A stretch of DNA of 64,000 nt from Antilocapra americana (Eukaryota; Chordata; Mammalia; Artiodactyla; Antilocapridae): NCBI GenBank assembly GCA_007570785.1, contig ML664157.1, positions 5,417,424 through 5,481,423 of the forward strand. The letters are read 5' to 3'. Numbering within the stretch: the first letter of the stretch is position 1; every line of letters starts with the position of its first letter. Of this stretch, positions 11,921 through 24,812 are shown piece by piece. Position numbers and translations under genes: made by a program. The notes under the pieces are model-generated. The model had not been told where the DNA came from. It was given only the letters and a program-made list of their open reading frames with translations, and did no database searches.

Positions 11921-14732
11921 GTGAAGTTTTTTCTTTTAAAAAAATAATTTATGTTAAAATATGCAGTAGTCTTAGACATATGTTAAGCTACCAGTGCTTG
12001 TTAATGACTGTTGTTTTAGTATTACAGTTTAGAAGGACAGTTTGTGTTGTAAAGGTTCTATATAAGTCATTTTAAGAGTTACCTTCTTCTGAAATGTGTG
12101 AAATTTATAATTAGAAATTGCCTTTGAAAAAGAAAAAGAAATTGCCTTATAAGAGAAATTGTGGAATCACTGATATATATGACTTAATGTGATGGCTTAT
12201 CAGTGCTCTTCAGATGCATTTTTAGTGTAAGTTTTTTCATATTGATTAATAAGAATGTTAATGAAAGATAAGATGCACTGCTTCAATACAAAATGAAGAA
12301 TACGTGTTCTGTTCTGCCCATATTTGCCATATAAGGAAGTTGGAAAGTTTGGAAATTGTTGCCAGGTTGTACAGGGGCTTGACTTCAGTCATTGGCCTGA
12401 AACAGCAGGTTTGCCTCTTATTTCTTGTTCACCTTCATGTTTTCCTTGTGTTCTTCTCATCTAGTTCTAAACCACCGTGTCTTGGTTGCCTCTGCTCTCT
12501 CCTCTCTTCTTTAGATAGTCAACAGCTGTAGGAATTCCAGCTGGCCCTTGCCTTTCTACTGAGGCAAACACAACTTGCCAGCTGAGGAAGCAAGAGGAGA
12601 CTGTAGTCATCTGTGTCTTGCAGATGAAGCATCCGGGGCCTAAAGAGGCTGGGATTGGATGAACATCATGTGGCTGCCTGGGACAGAAAAGGGCAGGACC
12701 AGGCTTCTTCCTCATCATTAGCATCTTCATTTGGCTCAAGCCTTGGGTTCTTGATAACCAACCTGAGTGCCTCAGTACGTCTCCTGGATCAGGAGAATCT
12801 GGTCACACAAACGTCTGATCGAATCCCCTCATCTTACTGTGGGAGAGGGCAACGAGCTCCTGAGGAAATAAGAGGCTTGCTCAAGTCACACTAACTTTTG
12901 GCATCGCTAGCATCCGGTTTCCAGTTGGGCTTTCTGCTCTAGACCAAAGTCCTGTCCCATGCTTGTGCATATAGCAGTTCTGTGGAGACTGTGGGGTGCT
13001 CCCAGGTGATTTCACACCCCTTCTCTCCTGCCTTCACCGCCATCCCTTTTATTGGACTCTGAGCGTATTTTCCTAGTTTTCCCTCAGTTTATAGGAGTGC
13101 AGAGAGTGAATGGCCATTCATGTCTCCTCTGTTTTACATGTCTGTGATATTTTCTCAGAGGACAGGGCTAAGGGTGAAATATTTTTTGTTTTTTAAGGAA
13201 GTGAAACGCCAAGATATCAAAGAAGAAAGGAAAGCAGATAGGCTCCGAAGGGGCCAGATAACACTCAACTAAATAAAAACATCCACTCTAATTTAGTTTT
13301 CCATCTCCTACTTAGGTCTTGGAGTGCAATAAGCCATCTCAATATTCTGTCTGCCAGGAAATTTTTGACTCAGTCTCTTCATGGACTAGGATTTTCTGAT
13401 TAATTACACTTTTTATTTTCTAGGCTGTATCCTTAAATATGGTATTCGGTAACCTCACTGCTCCTCCAGCCTCTTCTCCTTAACCCACATACACTCAGAA
13501 CACTTTACAGATAGGTGTTAGAAACAGTAGTCTTAGGACAGGATTTTGTTGAAGGACTCAGAGAATACATCCCCTTGATTCCTAGTTTCAACCTTGAACT
13601 GGCAGAAATAATAATACAGTATAAAAAGATGATAGTATAAAATCAAAAGTTTCTGGCTCTGTTTGGTAATATAGAACCAAAGTTTCAGAATTATGAAAGA
13701 AAATCCGTGTAAAAAATGTTAATATGCCTGATGTGAAAGCAGACCCACTTTGAGAATATGATACAAAATACTGTAGCAGATACATCTTAACCTAGTAAAG
13801 CGAAAAAATCGCCCTACCTTATACTCATCTATCTTTAAAAATCCTTATTATAACTTAGAAGAGCTCAAATTTCCTTCTTGATTCCCTCAATGAAATAAAA
13901 GCCTCCCCATGACTTTGAACGTGAACCAGACCCAAGCTGTTCCTAAGCCATTCGTCACTAGGTAGGCGGTTTTCTCAGTGCCTTTCCAAACATGTTTTAG
14001 CATGATCTCTTAAGGAACCAGGGCAGGGATTGCCGTGTTCTTTGTGTTACAATGAAAAAGTTGAGATTCTTTTATCAAAATGAGGCAATTGGGAGAGAAA
14101 ACCGATCTTTTTTTTTTTTTTTTCTTTTTGATCTCGTTTTAAAAGAAAAGTGAATGAAAGATTATAAAAAAAGTTTCATTATGGCATCTTGGGAAACAAT
14201 TATAATGGACTTTGGGATTTACTTAACTAATATAAGTAAATGTGATTTAAAAATTCACTTAATAGAAGGGATTTTCTTAACCTCATTTCCACGTTTGAAG
14301 GCATAATGCATGGTTTGCTGAGCCTGCCTGCCTGAGCTGGGAACAGTGAAATTCCGTGAAGCACAATGGCCCGCATTTCAGAAATTTGTTCCCTCCCAAA
14401 CAAGACTAGTGGATCTAATTCACTTAGGTTTCTAACTCTTACTTTTTCTTCACATCTCAGATTTAAGCAGAGGTATAATCATAATCTTAATCAGTGCTAT
14501 GTCCTACCAACCATGGCTTTTAAGAAAATAAATTAAAAAAAATTTTATTTACCTTTCATTTCTGTGGCTGGCTGTCCATTCACCTAATACAGGCGTCTTC
14601 AAGTCGAAACAGGTTTCTCAGTGCCAATTAAGAATAAGCCTTGAAACTAAAGTTGGCAGGGAAATAGCTTTTTTGTTAAAGCCTATAAAATAGTCATTTT
14701 CCCCCTCCCCTGCCAGAGAAGATAGGTCTCCC

Positions 14733-14960
14733 CTACCTGCCTAAAGATTGTCCTTTGGGGCGCCCTTTCAAACCCTCCTGCTCGGGAACAACTGGAGCAA
14801 CTGGCTCTCTTGCTAATAGAAATGACTCACATCTGAGAGGAGGTGAGATGTGTAGTCGGGGGAAAGCGCTTCCTGAACCTGCAGGAATGAGACAGTGATT
14901 CACCTGAAGGGAACACAGAGGGCTGGAACCCAGCATGCCAGAGGACGGTTTAAGGAGCAG
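14733..14960 (-). promoter_or_regulatory. GC-richer segment with AP-1 site and possible splice donor
   Basis: It stands out from AT-rich surroundings. It contains TGACTCA near 14823 and a related 'tgattcac' near 14897. The minus strand has a donor-like GGCAG/gtaggg with the exon edge at 14737. Its position suits the 5' end of the neighbouring minus-strand gene expected beyond the window (GPR87 in mammals). This is position-based inference with no protein evidence. Confidence 0.2.
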
Positions 14961-15019
14961 GCTGTCCAGTCTCAGGTTGGGCCTTGCTCAGTCAGACCCA
15001 GTGTTTAGGGGGATTTTTT

Positions 15020-15046
15020 GGTGGTGGTGGTGGTGGTGGTGGTGGG
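15020..15046 (+). repeat. (GGT)n trinucleotide repeat
   Basis: Nine GGT/GTG units, preceded by six T. The guanine pairs could allow a two-tier G-quadruplex. Confidence 0.9.
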
Positions 15047-16374
15047 AGGACAAACTTCTTATTGCTAGTTGGAAAATATGCATTTACTAACCTTCCTGTT
15101 AATTAAATTTTGAGTTAAAGCCGATCAGAATATCTTTAATAAAAGACAGATCTTTCAGGATAATATTCTACCCATTAAAGAACAGAATTAAATATGTTTA
15201 CACTGGTGATTGATAACTTGGGAAACCTGTGGTGTTGGTTTTGAGAGTCTTTTGAAATCTATATACTTGTTTTCACCTATACATGAATATAAACGTTCAG
15301 AACATTTTAAATAAAATTACTTAGGTGTCCAGTTTACCTAATCTCTTGAATTCCACAAGACAACTTTTACTCTTTTAAAAGATTTTCCCACAATGATAAA
15401 GCTATGTAATCAAATCACGTTTTCCTATTTGTAATTAATTTTAGAACTTCCACAAAATTTTCTGAAGACTCCAGTGTTAATGCAACATTCAAACAAATGA
15501 GTAAAAAGATAAAACATTTATCAAATATAATTAAAACTTGTTATTTTCATGGATGAAGGAAAGATAAATGAAAATAATGAAGGTGGAACATTTTTTGAAG
15601 TTAGTAAATCAGTAATAGGTATTTACTTAGTAATTTACTTATGCCTAAAGGAGATAATGTACATGTACTCATTTTTTTTTTTCCCTGTGTTGGTACAGAA
15701 AAACAAATGTATTCAATGTTAATACCAAGAGTTGAGTAGTTGTTTCTTCTATTGCCTTTTCCTAAACAAACAAAAATAGACAGCTAAAATTGAATGGTTT
15801 TCCATTCCATTCTGTTCAGGGTGGACTAAGTATGTTGTGGATGAGTAGCTAGCCCTAGGGAAAGCCTCTGAACCAAAATTAACCAACTTAATAGTGGTTC
15901 AGTCTTACAAGAAGTTGTCAGACTTACCAACCGTACTTCATTCAGGTTGGACTCTGCTGGTTGTCCTTTGGTACTTCTCCAGGGATTTCCCTTTTATCAC
16001 TGAAAGTCATTTCCCTGTGTCTTGAAGGGGAAAGTTATGCCGTGCAGGCCTGAGTTGGAGAGACTTTGTTTTTCTTGAGTTGAACTTCTTGTGGTTTGTC
16101 GCTGTGATCCCTAAATAGTAACTGTTGTGCTGCTCAAAATGGGAAATCTCACTGACAGAATAACCAACTGCCAGTCTTAAAAGCATCCATTCAAAGGAGC
16201 ATACCCCATGTAGTCTTCTTAAAAGTATGTTGGGCAAAGACCTTCTCTGCAAAATCTGAGGATTATCATCCTTCAGTTCCAGTGGTGGGTAGGAATTCAT
16301 GTGAGGAATTGTGTATCAAACATTTCAGAAGCTTCTGTTGAGGAATAAAGGCAGTTCTGTTATCTGCCTCATTT

Positions 16375-16545
16375 TTTTTTCTTTTTTTGGAGTATAGTTG
16401 ATTTACAATATTGTGCCAATCTCTGTTGAACAGCTAAGTGACTCAGTTATACACATACGTACATTCTTTTTTCACATTATCTTCCATGATGATTTATCAC
16501 AGGTTACTGATATAGTTTCATGTGCTATACATGAGGATCTTTTTG
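16375..16545 (-). mobile_element. L1 3'UTR fragment
   Basis: Antisense L1 3' end: 'ggagtatagttgatttacaa', 'gactcagttatacacatacg', 'atatagtttcatgtgctata'. A Bov-tA follows almost directly. Confidence 0.75.
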
Positions 16546-16547
16546 TT

Positions 16548-16750
16548 TGGTGGTGGTTTAGTCACTAAGTCATGTCTAACTCTTGTGACTGTAAACCCAC
16601 CAGGCTCCTCTGTGCATGGGATTTCCCAGACTAGAATTCTGTAGTAGGTTGCCATTTCCTTCTCCAGGGGATCTTGCCACCCCAGGGATCAAACCCCCAT
16701 CTCCTGCATTGGCAGGTGGATTCTTTACCACTGAGCCACCAGGGAAGCCC
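16548..16750 (-). mobile_element. Bov-tA SINE
   Basis: Antisense body and head through 'accactgagccaccaggga'. No clear duplication. Confidence 0.88.
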
Positions 16751-16846
16751 ACGTATGTGGCTAAGGCCTGGATAAGATTAGGCCATGCCTAGCCCACCCT
16801 CAGGAAGAGAAAAAGAGGACCATCGGCTGCACTGACACGAGCTCCA

Positions 16847-16940
16847 GCTATTCTTGCCTGGAGAATCCCATGGACAGAGCGGTCTGGTGGGCCACAGTCC
16901 AGGGGCTCGCAAAGAGTCAGGCATGGCTTAGTGACTAAAG
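16847..16940 (+). mobile_element. BovA body fragment
   Basis: From 'attcttgcctggagaatccc' to 'ggcttagtgactaa'. It lies about 100 bp from an antisense Bov-tA. Confidence 0.8.
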
Positions 16941-18235
16941 AGCTAGTCACATAAGAGTGGGATTGTGTATTTAAAAGCTTCTTTCACTGCTGATGCAAAG
17001 TAGGTTTAGTAGTGAAAAAGTTAACATGAGGTAGTCTTTATGCATTCCTCTTAAAGCCCATTATGCGTATCTCAAGTTGGGACTTGTTAAAGCTGGTCTT
17101 ACTTAACATTCAAAAAGGGAAGTAGTACAGGTTTAGTCAGAAAAAAAATGTGTAATGCTTTGATGAAAAGAGCAGCTAAGAAATAGCCCATAACTTTATT
17201 ATTATTGAAATCACTGAAAGGTTAACCCGCATAATTTTTTTCTACTGATTTTTATAGCAAGTCTCACATTTCATAAAAGCCACAAGAGACTTTATAACCA
17301 TAATTATCTTGCTGCTTCATTGGAAGATCCGATTTAATGCAGAGAAGCTCTTTTAATAATTTTGTTCAGCTGTTGGAAACCTCAAATTTATTTTGAATAC
17401 AGAACCATGGATGTCCTAGGATATACTTGTGTTTCTCTACCACTACAGTGTTTTATAAAAAAAAAAGTTTGTTTCATATTTTTCTATAATAATATTACTT
17501 TTAAATATATTAAGCTTACAGATAAGTTGAAATTATAGTTCAGCCAGATTTTATCTTTTCATATTGGTAGTTTTCACACCTTTCCCTTTCCCTCGCCTGC
17601 AACACACATTTTTGAGGGAGACCTATTTATTTGTAGTTGAAGTCATTACTGATGTCCCATCCCTAACTGCTTCAGCATGTATTTACTAAGAACCAGGGTA
17701 TTTTCCTACTAATCACAGCACTATTATCAGTCAAGCAATTATTGCTGAAACAATAATAAATTCAAATGTTTAGTCTGAATTTTGCTATTTCCCAGTAACA
17801 TTCTTTACAATTTTTTGATGTAAAATTAATCAGTGGTCACACATTGCATTCATACTGGTTAATTGTTTTATTCTTAAGAACAATCTCTCTGCTTTCTTTT
17901 TCCTTAATTTCCTTGGCTTTTAAAAATTGGTTTGCTCAGTATTTGCTAGGTCCAGCCCATGGGACACTTAAATGGAAATACTTTTAGATGTTTCTGAGGC
18001 CTTGTGGACATATTAATCTGAATCTACATTGGCGTTTAAAAACTTGAAATGTGAATATCTATACTCTTGTTTTGGACAGAGACCTGGTTCATGACTCCAA
18101 AATCACTTTTACTTTGGGATATTGGACAATTGATTCAAATTTTCTTGGCTTCACAGTGAATGTTAGAAAAGAATCTGTGTAATCTTTCAAAATATGTTCT
18201 TAAAGAGACAGAAAGACTGCTTCCTCACTTTTTAG

Positions 18236-18405
18236 TATAAGTGAAGTGAAAGTCACTCGGTGTCTGACTGTTGGCGACCCCCTGGACTGTAGCCCAATAG
18301 GCTCCTCTGTGCATAGAAAATCCAGGCAAGGATACTGAAGTGGGTAGCCATTCCCTTCTCCAGCGATCTTCCTGACCCAGAGATTGAACCCGAGCCATTT
18401 GCAAA
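18236..18405 (-). mobile_element. Bov-tA SINE, head truncated
   Basis: Antisense BovA body begins 'gtgaagtgaaagtcactcgg'. The end of the tRNA-like head is lost after 'gattgaacccgagcc'. Confidence 0.82.
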
Positions 18406-19239
18406 TGTATTGCTAAGGCTTACCTTGGTCTTCTAGTCATTTCTCCCTTGCATATGTCTGCTTCCTCTCTGCTCCATTTTATTTGACTTTTCTGCCTTGG
18501 CCTGGCCCTAGGCACAGTGTTCCCTAGTGTTGGTAGGCACAGAATTTATAGTCTAATTTTCTCTGTTTCTATAATCTTTGATATATACATTTCTTCTTAA
18601 AGGAAAACACACACATAAAGGGCCTCCAAATCCTTCCCAGTACTTGAACCCATTATTACAAAACAAAGATGAGCAGGAGTCTAATTGAAACATAGTTCAT
18701 ATGGTATGTCTGGAATGCCCATGTCTTTTGCATGTAGTCAGAACATACACCAAGGATCGTAGTAAAATCTTAAGATCGTCCTGTCCCATCTCTATGTACA
18801 AAAGTCACTCTAATTGTGGCTTACCCTCTAGTCAGTAGCTGAGAATTTGTGCTGAGTATAATTATTACAAACCCTTTAATGTTGTCCTCACTGAGATTGG
18901 TATCTTTAGTTCCCTATGTTTGAATTACTGTGTTTAATCTGTCATTTGAAATGATTTGTATCTATTAGGTCTGCTTTAAATAAAGCTGCTTACCTTTTTC
19001 TGGTATGAGAACTTCACCTGTAATGGTCAATTAAAGGGAAGGGATGGTTGGAGACAAATCTGGAGATATGCTTGCATCTGACTCCTGCCCTCATATTGAT
19101 ACTCTCTTCTATGTTCTACTGTTTGATCCAGCTCCTCATTTTGGAAGTCTTGGTTGTGAGGGATGCTGTCAGTACTGATAAGAGACCTATAACTGGGGGT
19201 CCTATAGATTCCCTTGTGAACTTCAGCCTGTCCACTTAG

Positions 19240-19400
19240 GAGCTCTCTTACTTTGGGCAAGTCATTATTACATCTGAGCTTTAGTTTCTTTTTCTGAAAG
19301 ATGGCTGCCTTTTAAGGGTGTAAAGTGTAAATGGGATAATCTATAGGATAATTCCTACAGTGTTTGAAACTTGGTTGGTGCTTAGTAAACAGTATCGTTG
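19240..19400 (+). repeat. MIR SINE remnant
   Basis: 'actttgggcaagtcattatt', 'gagctttagtttc' and 'ttggtggtgcttagtaaac'-like phrases match the MIR core and 3' end, diverged. Confidence 0.5.
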
Positions 19401-19785
19401 TTTTGTTTGTTTTGTCTTGCTTTTCTTTTTGATCAGAGGGCAGAGGGAGAGTATATAAACGAATATGAATAGCAGTAATTTCTCTGAATGTAAAGTTGGA
19501 ATGATTGTAAATTCCAACTAGAAAGTCAAAGTCATTTAATAGTGCTTTGGTTGCCCTTAGAAAGCTCTTAATTTTCCTTTAGTGATGACATGGTGATTGC
19601 TTGAAATACTTTTTATATTCTTTCTTGATAGCCTTCTCTTCTGAAAAGGAGGAAATCAGGGCCAGCTTATTCCAGATTGGGATAGTGTGGGAAGATGTAA
19701 AAGCTGAGGCCAGGCTCTTTTGCTTAAGAAGAGGAGTGGTTTTCACAGGATCATGGCATTCAGGTTAATGCTTTGCTCATGAGTT

Positions 19786-20059
19786 TGGTGGAGAAGGCAG
19801 TGGCAACCCACTTCAGTACTCTTGCCAGGAAATCCCATGGACAGAGGAGCCTGGCAGGCTATAGTCCATGGGGTCATGAATAGTCGGACAGGACTGAGTG
19901 ACTTCACTTTCACTCCTCACTTCCATGCACTGGAGGAGGAAATGGCAACCCACTCTAGTATTCTTGCCTGCAGAATCCCAGGGACAGGGGAGCCTGGTGG
20001 ACTGCCGTCTATGGGGTCGCACAGAGTCGGACACAACTGACGTGACTTAGCAGCAACAG
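19786..20059 (+). mobile_element. Bov-A2 SINE
   Basis: Two BovA monomers ending 'acgtgacttagcagcaac'. Short target duplication catgagtt at 19778-19785 and 20060-20067. Confidence 0.88.
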
Positions 20060-20322
20060 CATGAGTTCAGGCATCCTTCGATACAGGAAATTTCAGTGAT
20101 AGAGCTAAATAGAATAAAAAGTATGAAAAGCATAGAGTAATATGGATATGATATAAATTTAATGCACAAAGCTAGTATGTTTTATAACTATGAAACTATT
20201 CAGATATGTATTAGATAAAACTCTTTAAGATGAATACCACTAAGTATGATCACATACAGGCATATAATGGTGAAGCTGAATTTAAAAACTAAGTTGAATA
20301 TTCTGTTTTTATGCCTTAGAAT

Positions 20323-22680
20323 TTCTGTCCTTTATTGAGCCCATCTTTGCATGAAATGTTCCCTTGGTATCTCTAGTTTTCTTGAAGAGATCTCTAGTCT
20401 TTCCCATTCTATTGTTTTCCTCTATTTCTCTGCACTGATACCTGAGGAAGGCTTTCTTATCTCTCCTTGCTGTTGTTTGGAACTCTGCATTTCAATGGGT
20501 GTATCTTTCCTTTTCTCCTTTGCTTTTGCTTCTTGTCTTTTCACAGCTACTTATAAGGCCTCCTGAGATAGCTGTTTTGCTTTTTTGCATTTCTTTTTCT
20601 TGGAAATGGTCTTGATCTCTGTCTCCTGTACAATGTCATGAACCTCTGTCGATAGTGGATCAGGCACTCTGTCAATCAGATCTAGTCCCTTAAATCTATT
20701 TCTCACTTCTACTGTGTAATCATAAGGGATTTGATTTAGGTCATACCTGAATGGTCTAGTGGTTTTCCCCACTTTCTTCAATTTAAGTCTGAATCTGGCA
20801 ATAAGGAGTTCAGGATCTGAGCCACTAAGCTCCCAGTCTTCTTGTTTTTGCTGACTGTATAGAGCTTCTTTATCTTTGGTTGCAAAGAATATAATCAATC
20901 TGATTTTGGTGTTGGTCATCTAGGGATGTCCATATGTATAGTCTTCTCTTGTGTTGTTAGAAGACAGTGTTTGGTATGACCAGTGAGTTCTCTTGGAAAA
21001 ACTCTATTAGCCTTTGCCCTGCTTCATTCTGTACTCCAAGGCCAAATTTGCCTGTTAAGAAGAGCTGGCAAGAATACACAGAAGAAGTGTACAAAAAAGA
21101 TCTTCATGACCCAGATAATCACGATGGTGTGATCACTCACTTAGAGCCAGACATCCTGGAATGTGAAGTCAAGTGGGCCTTAGGAAGCATCACTACAAGC
21201 AAAGCTAGTGGAGGTGATGGAATTCCAGTTGAGCTATTTCAAATCCTAAAAGATAATGCTGTGAAAGTGCTGCACTCAATATGCCAGGTAATTTGGAAAA
21301 CTCAGCAGTGGCCACAGGACTGGAAAAGGTCAGTTTTCATTCCAATCCCAAAGAAAGGTGATGCCAAAGAATGCTCAAACTACCACACACTTGCACTCAT
21401 CTCACATGCTAGCAAAGTAAAGCTCAGAATTCTCCAAGCCAGGCTTCAGCAATACATGAACTGTGAACTCCCATATGTTGAAGCTGGTTTTAGAAAAGGC
21501 GGAGGAACCAGAGATCAAATTGCCAATATTCGCTAGATAATTGAAAAAAAAAAAGAGAATTCCAGAGAAACATCTACTTCTGCTTTATTGACTATGCCAA
21601 AGCCTTTGATTGTGTAGATCACAATAAACTGTGGATAATTCTGAAAGAGATGGGAATACGAGACCACCTGACCTGCCTCTTGAGAAACCTGTATGCAGGT
21701 CAGGAAGCAACAGTTAGAACTGGACATGGAACAACAGATTGGTTCCAAATAGGAAAAGGAGTACGTCAAGACTGTATATTGTCACTCTGCTTATTTAACT
21801 TCTATGCAGAGTACATCATGAGAAACACTGGGCTGGAAGAAGCACAAGCTGGAATCAAGATTGCTGGGAGAAATTATCAATAACCTCAGATATGCAGATG
21901 ACATCACCCTTATGGCAGAAAGTGAAGAAGAACTAAAGAGCCTCTTGATGAAACTGAAAGAGAAGAGCGAAAAAGTTGGCTTAAAGCTCAACATTCAGAA
22001 AACTAAGATCATGGCATCTGGTCCCATCACTTCATGGCAAATAGATGGGGAAACAGTGGCTGACTTTATTTTTTTTGGCTTCAAAATCACTGCAGATGGT
22101 GACTGCAGCCATGAAATTAAAAGATGCTTACTCCTTGAAAGTTATGACCAGCCTGGACAGAATATTAAAAAGCAGAGACATTACTTTGCCAACAAAGGTC
22201 CATCTAGTCAAGGCTATGGTTTTTCCAGTAGTCATGTATGGATGTGAGAATTGGACTACAAAGAAAGCTGAGTGGTGAAGAATTGATGCTTTTGAACTGT
22301 GATGTTGGAGAAGACTCTTGAGAGTTCCTTGGACTGCAAAGAGATCCAACCAGTCCATCCTAAATTAGATCAGTCCTGGGTGTTCATTGGAGGGACTGAT
22401 GTTGAAGCTGCAACTCCAATACTTTGGCCACCTGATGCGAAGAGCTGACTCATTTGAAAAGACCCTGATGCTGGGAAAGATTGAGGGCAGGAGGACAAGG
22501 GGACGACAGAGGATGAGGTGGTTGGATGGCATCACTGATTCAATGGACATGAGTTTGAGTTTGGCATCACCAACTCCCGGCATCACCAACTCTTTGGTGA
22601 TGAACCGGGACGCCTGGCGTGCTGTGGTCCATGGGGCCACAAAGAGTCAGACATGACTGAGCAACTGAACTGAACTGATT
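20323..22680 (+). mobile_element. BovB (RTE) LINE with inverted 5' half (twin priming), dead
   Basis: From 20323 to about 21057 the sequence is BovB in antisense: the end of the endonuclease region and the linker, read on the minus strand as DPELLIARFRLKLKKVGKTT and then FRYDLNQIPYDYTVEVRNRF. From about 21055 to 22680 it is BovB in sense: linker and reverse transcriptase (GVITHLEPDILECEVKWALG; YADD near 21890) and the 3' end repeating TGAAC. The two halves meet over TTA (21055-21057). The same 9 bp, ccttagaat, flanks both ends (20314-20322 and 22681-22689). The RT frame is broken by a TAG near 21533 and by frameshifts, so the element is inactive. Confidence 0.93.
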
Positions 22681-22787
22681 CCTTAGAATGTTACATTTGT
22701 CAGTTAAGTTTTATTACAGAAGAGGTGAATGTTCACATGCTCAATGAAGTTCTGAGTTTTTAAAATCATTGGTTTACCTACCATGAG

Positions 22788-22994
22788 GCTTACCAGGTGG
22801 CTCAGTGGTAAAGAATCTGCCTGCCAACGCAGGAGGTTCGAGTTCAGTCCCTGGGTTGGGAAGATCTCCTGGAGGAGGAAATGGCCACCCACTCCAGTAT
22901 TTGTGCCTGAAGAGTCCCATGGACAGAGAATCCTGGTGGGCTACTGTCCACAGTGTCAAAAAGAGTCAGATGTGACTGGGTGACTGAGCATGGG
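22788..22994 (+). mobile_element. Bov-tA SINE
   Basis: Complete. Target duplication ttacctaccatgag 22774-22787 and ttacctactatgag 22995-23008 (one mismatch). It inserted about 100 bp past the BovB. Confidence 0.92.
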
Positions 22995-24594
22995 TTACCT
23001 ACTATGAGTCTCAAATTCAGTTCCTTTTTCCTTCATTTTCCCTTTCTCTTTGATTACTCCTTCCCATATTCTTAGCTTACATGCCTATCACTTAATGGTG
23101 ATCCCCAGTCCCTTTCTCCATGCAGGCAGTTTATTATTCACTTATACTAGAATGGGTGTGGGCTGGGGATCAGAAACCCAGGGAACATGAGTTTGAAATG
23201 TTGGCATACCCGTTTCCTGACCACAGCTGGTTTCCTTGGTCGGTTCGTTCCACCCATCATGTGATTTGTGCCACTGCTCTTTTGCCTGTTTCACGTGGAG
23301 CATCTTTACTCTGCACTGCATGAGAAACATGGGAAGGAGCTACTCTGGCTGTTCTTAGAAACTCTTGGAAAAAGCTGAGCTAATATAACAGCTGTCCTTA
23401 TTTCCTCCTTGCAATTCTTGTCAACTGACTGGTCCTTCATGGTGAAAGTTGCTTGTTGTCCCTCCCTTCCCATTACAAACTGGGGCTCCACCCACCTCCT
23501 CCTTTGAGTGACTACTGACCTCACAGTTGTCCATTCATCACATTTGACCTCCCCAGAGTGTGTGACTCTGTGGACTATCACTTCCTCCTTGAGTCTCTCT
23601 TGTTCCTTGGTTCCCAGGGAACGTCTTGGTGCTACTTGTCATTCATCGATCCAGTCCCAGGCACTGTTCCTCTTTTTCTGTATGTTTTGTCCATGAGAGT
23701 TGGGTAGCATGGCCTCTAAGGTGCATAGCTCATTCCTAATTTTCTCCCTTTCTTGGGAAAGATTATTCCCATAGCTTCTGATCTGGCTCTGTGTTGAGAG
23801 CCCCGGATCCATGTTTTGCCCCCATTAGGTAGACTTCTTGACTGCTGGTAGACTCCTCTCTCACTGATACTTCACATTCAACATACCGTCACGGTACAGC
23901 ACATCACCCAAGCTAATGTTCCTCCAAACAATGATTCTTGATTCGGAGGGGGTGCAAGGGGGATTATGGACCCCACTGAGAATACATTTTTCATATTCAT
24001 CACATATGTTTTATATAGAAACCCCTTCTCTCCTGTGGTCTTGGACTTAAAACCTCTCTTTCTCTGAAAATGTCTCTGAGGTCCATATCAGATTTCTTTC
24101 CACTTGACTCTTAACGATGTGTAGATGAAAGACTTCTTTAATTGATCTTCTGGCCTCAGTGGCTCTGTTAATCCAGAATCATCCTCTTGCTGACAAAATG
24201 ATTTTCCTAAAGCACATCATAGAGAACATAGTCTCCACTTCAGCCACCTGCAGTGCCTCACAGAGAAGTCCAAACACCCCAACAACCCTGAAGTGCTGAG
24301 CCATGGGGCCACAGGCTCATTCCCCATGCGCACACATGCTTCAGCACCCTGAACACCCCCCACCACCCCAGGCTCCATGGCCCTTTTCACTGGACCACAG
24401 CTCAGTGCCCAACCCCTTGAGCCTTCCTCCAGACTGCTCTGAGTGCTGCAGGTTTCCCTTTCAAAGGCTCTGGTTATTCATCAGGGCCCAGTTCACACTT
24501 CCACCTCCTCCGAGCCTTTCTTCAGTTTCTCCACCCAGCGTTAGCTGCCTTTTTCTCTGAGCTGCTTTGGTGAGCTAATTCTGTCTCTTGTTCT

Positions 24595-24812
24595 GGGAGC
24601 CGATGTCTCAACAGGTAAAGAACCTGATGCAATGCCCAAAACACCCAAGATGCGGGTTCAATTCCTGGGTGGGGAAGATCCCCTGGAGAAGGAAATGGCA
24701 ATCCACTTCAAGTATTCTTGCTTGAAAAATCTTAGGGACAAAGAAACCTGGCAGGCTACTATCTAAAAAGTTGCAGAGAGTCAGGCACGACTGAGTGATC
24801 AAGCATATTCCA
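24595..24812 (+). mobile_element. Diverged Bov-tA SINE
   Basis: Head 'tgtctcaacaggtaaagaac' and body through 'agtcaggcacgactgagtg' are readable, with many substitutions and an internal 'aaaacacccaag' insertion in the head. Confidence 0.85.

Noticed and set aside
16007..16300. A 97-codon minus-strand ORF
   Set aside because: No recognisable motif; it is too short to distinguish from chance and has no supporting signals.
20551..20919. A 122-codon minus-strand ORF that looks like a gene
   Set aside because: It is the inverted linker region of the BovB element, not a host gene.
21861..22247. A 128-codon plus-strand ORF with YADD
   Set aside because: It is a frameshifted remnant of BovB reverse transcriptase; neighbouring frames carry the rest of the domain.
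24303..24560. A proline/serine-rich 85-codon ORF
   Set aside because: The pyrimidine-rich background gives long stop-free runs; no domain.
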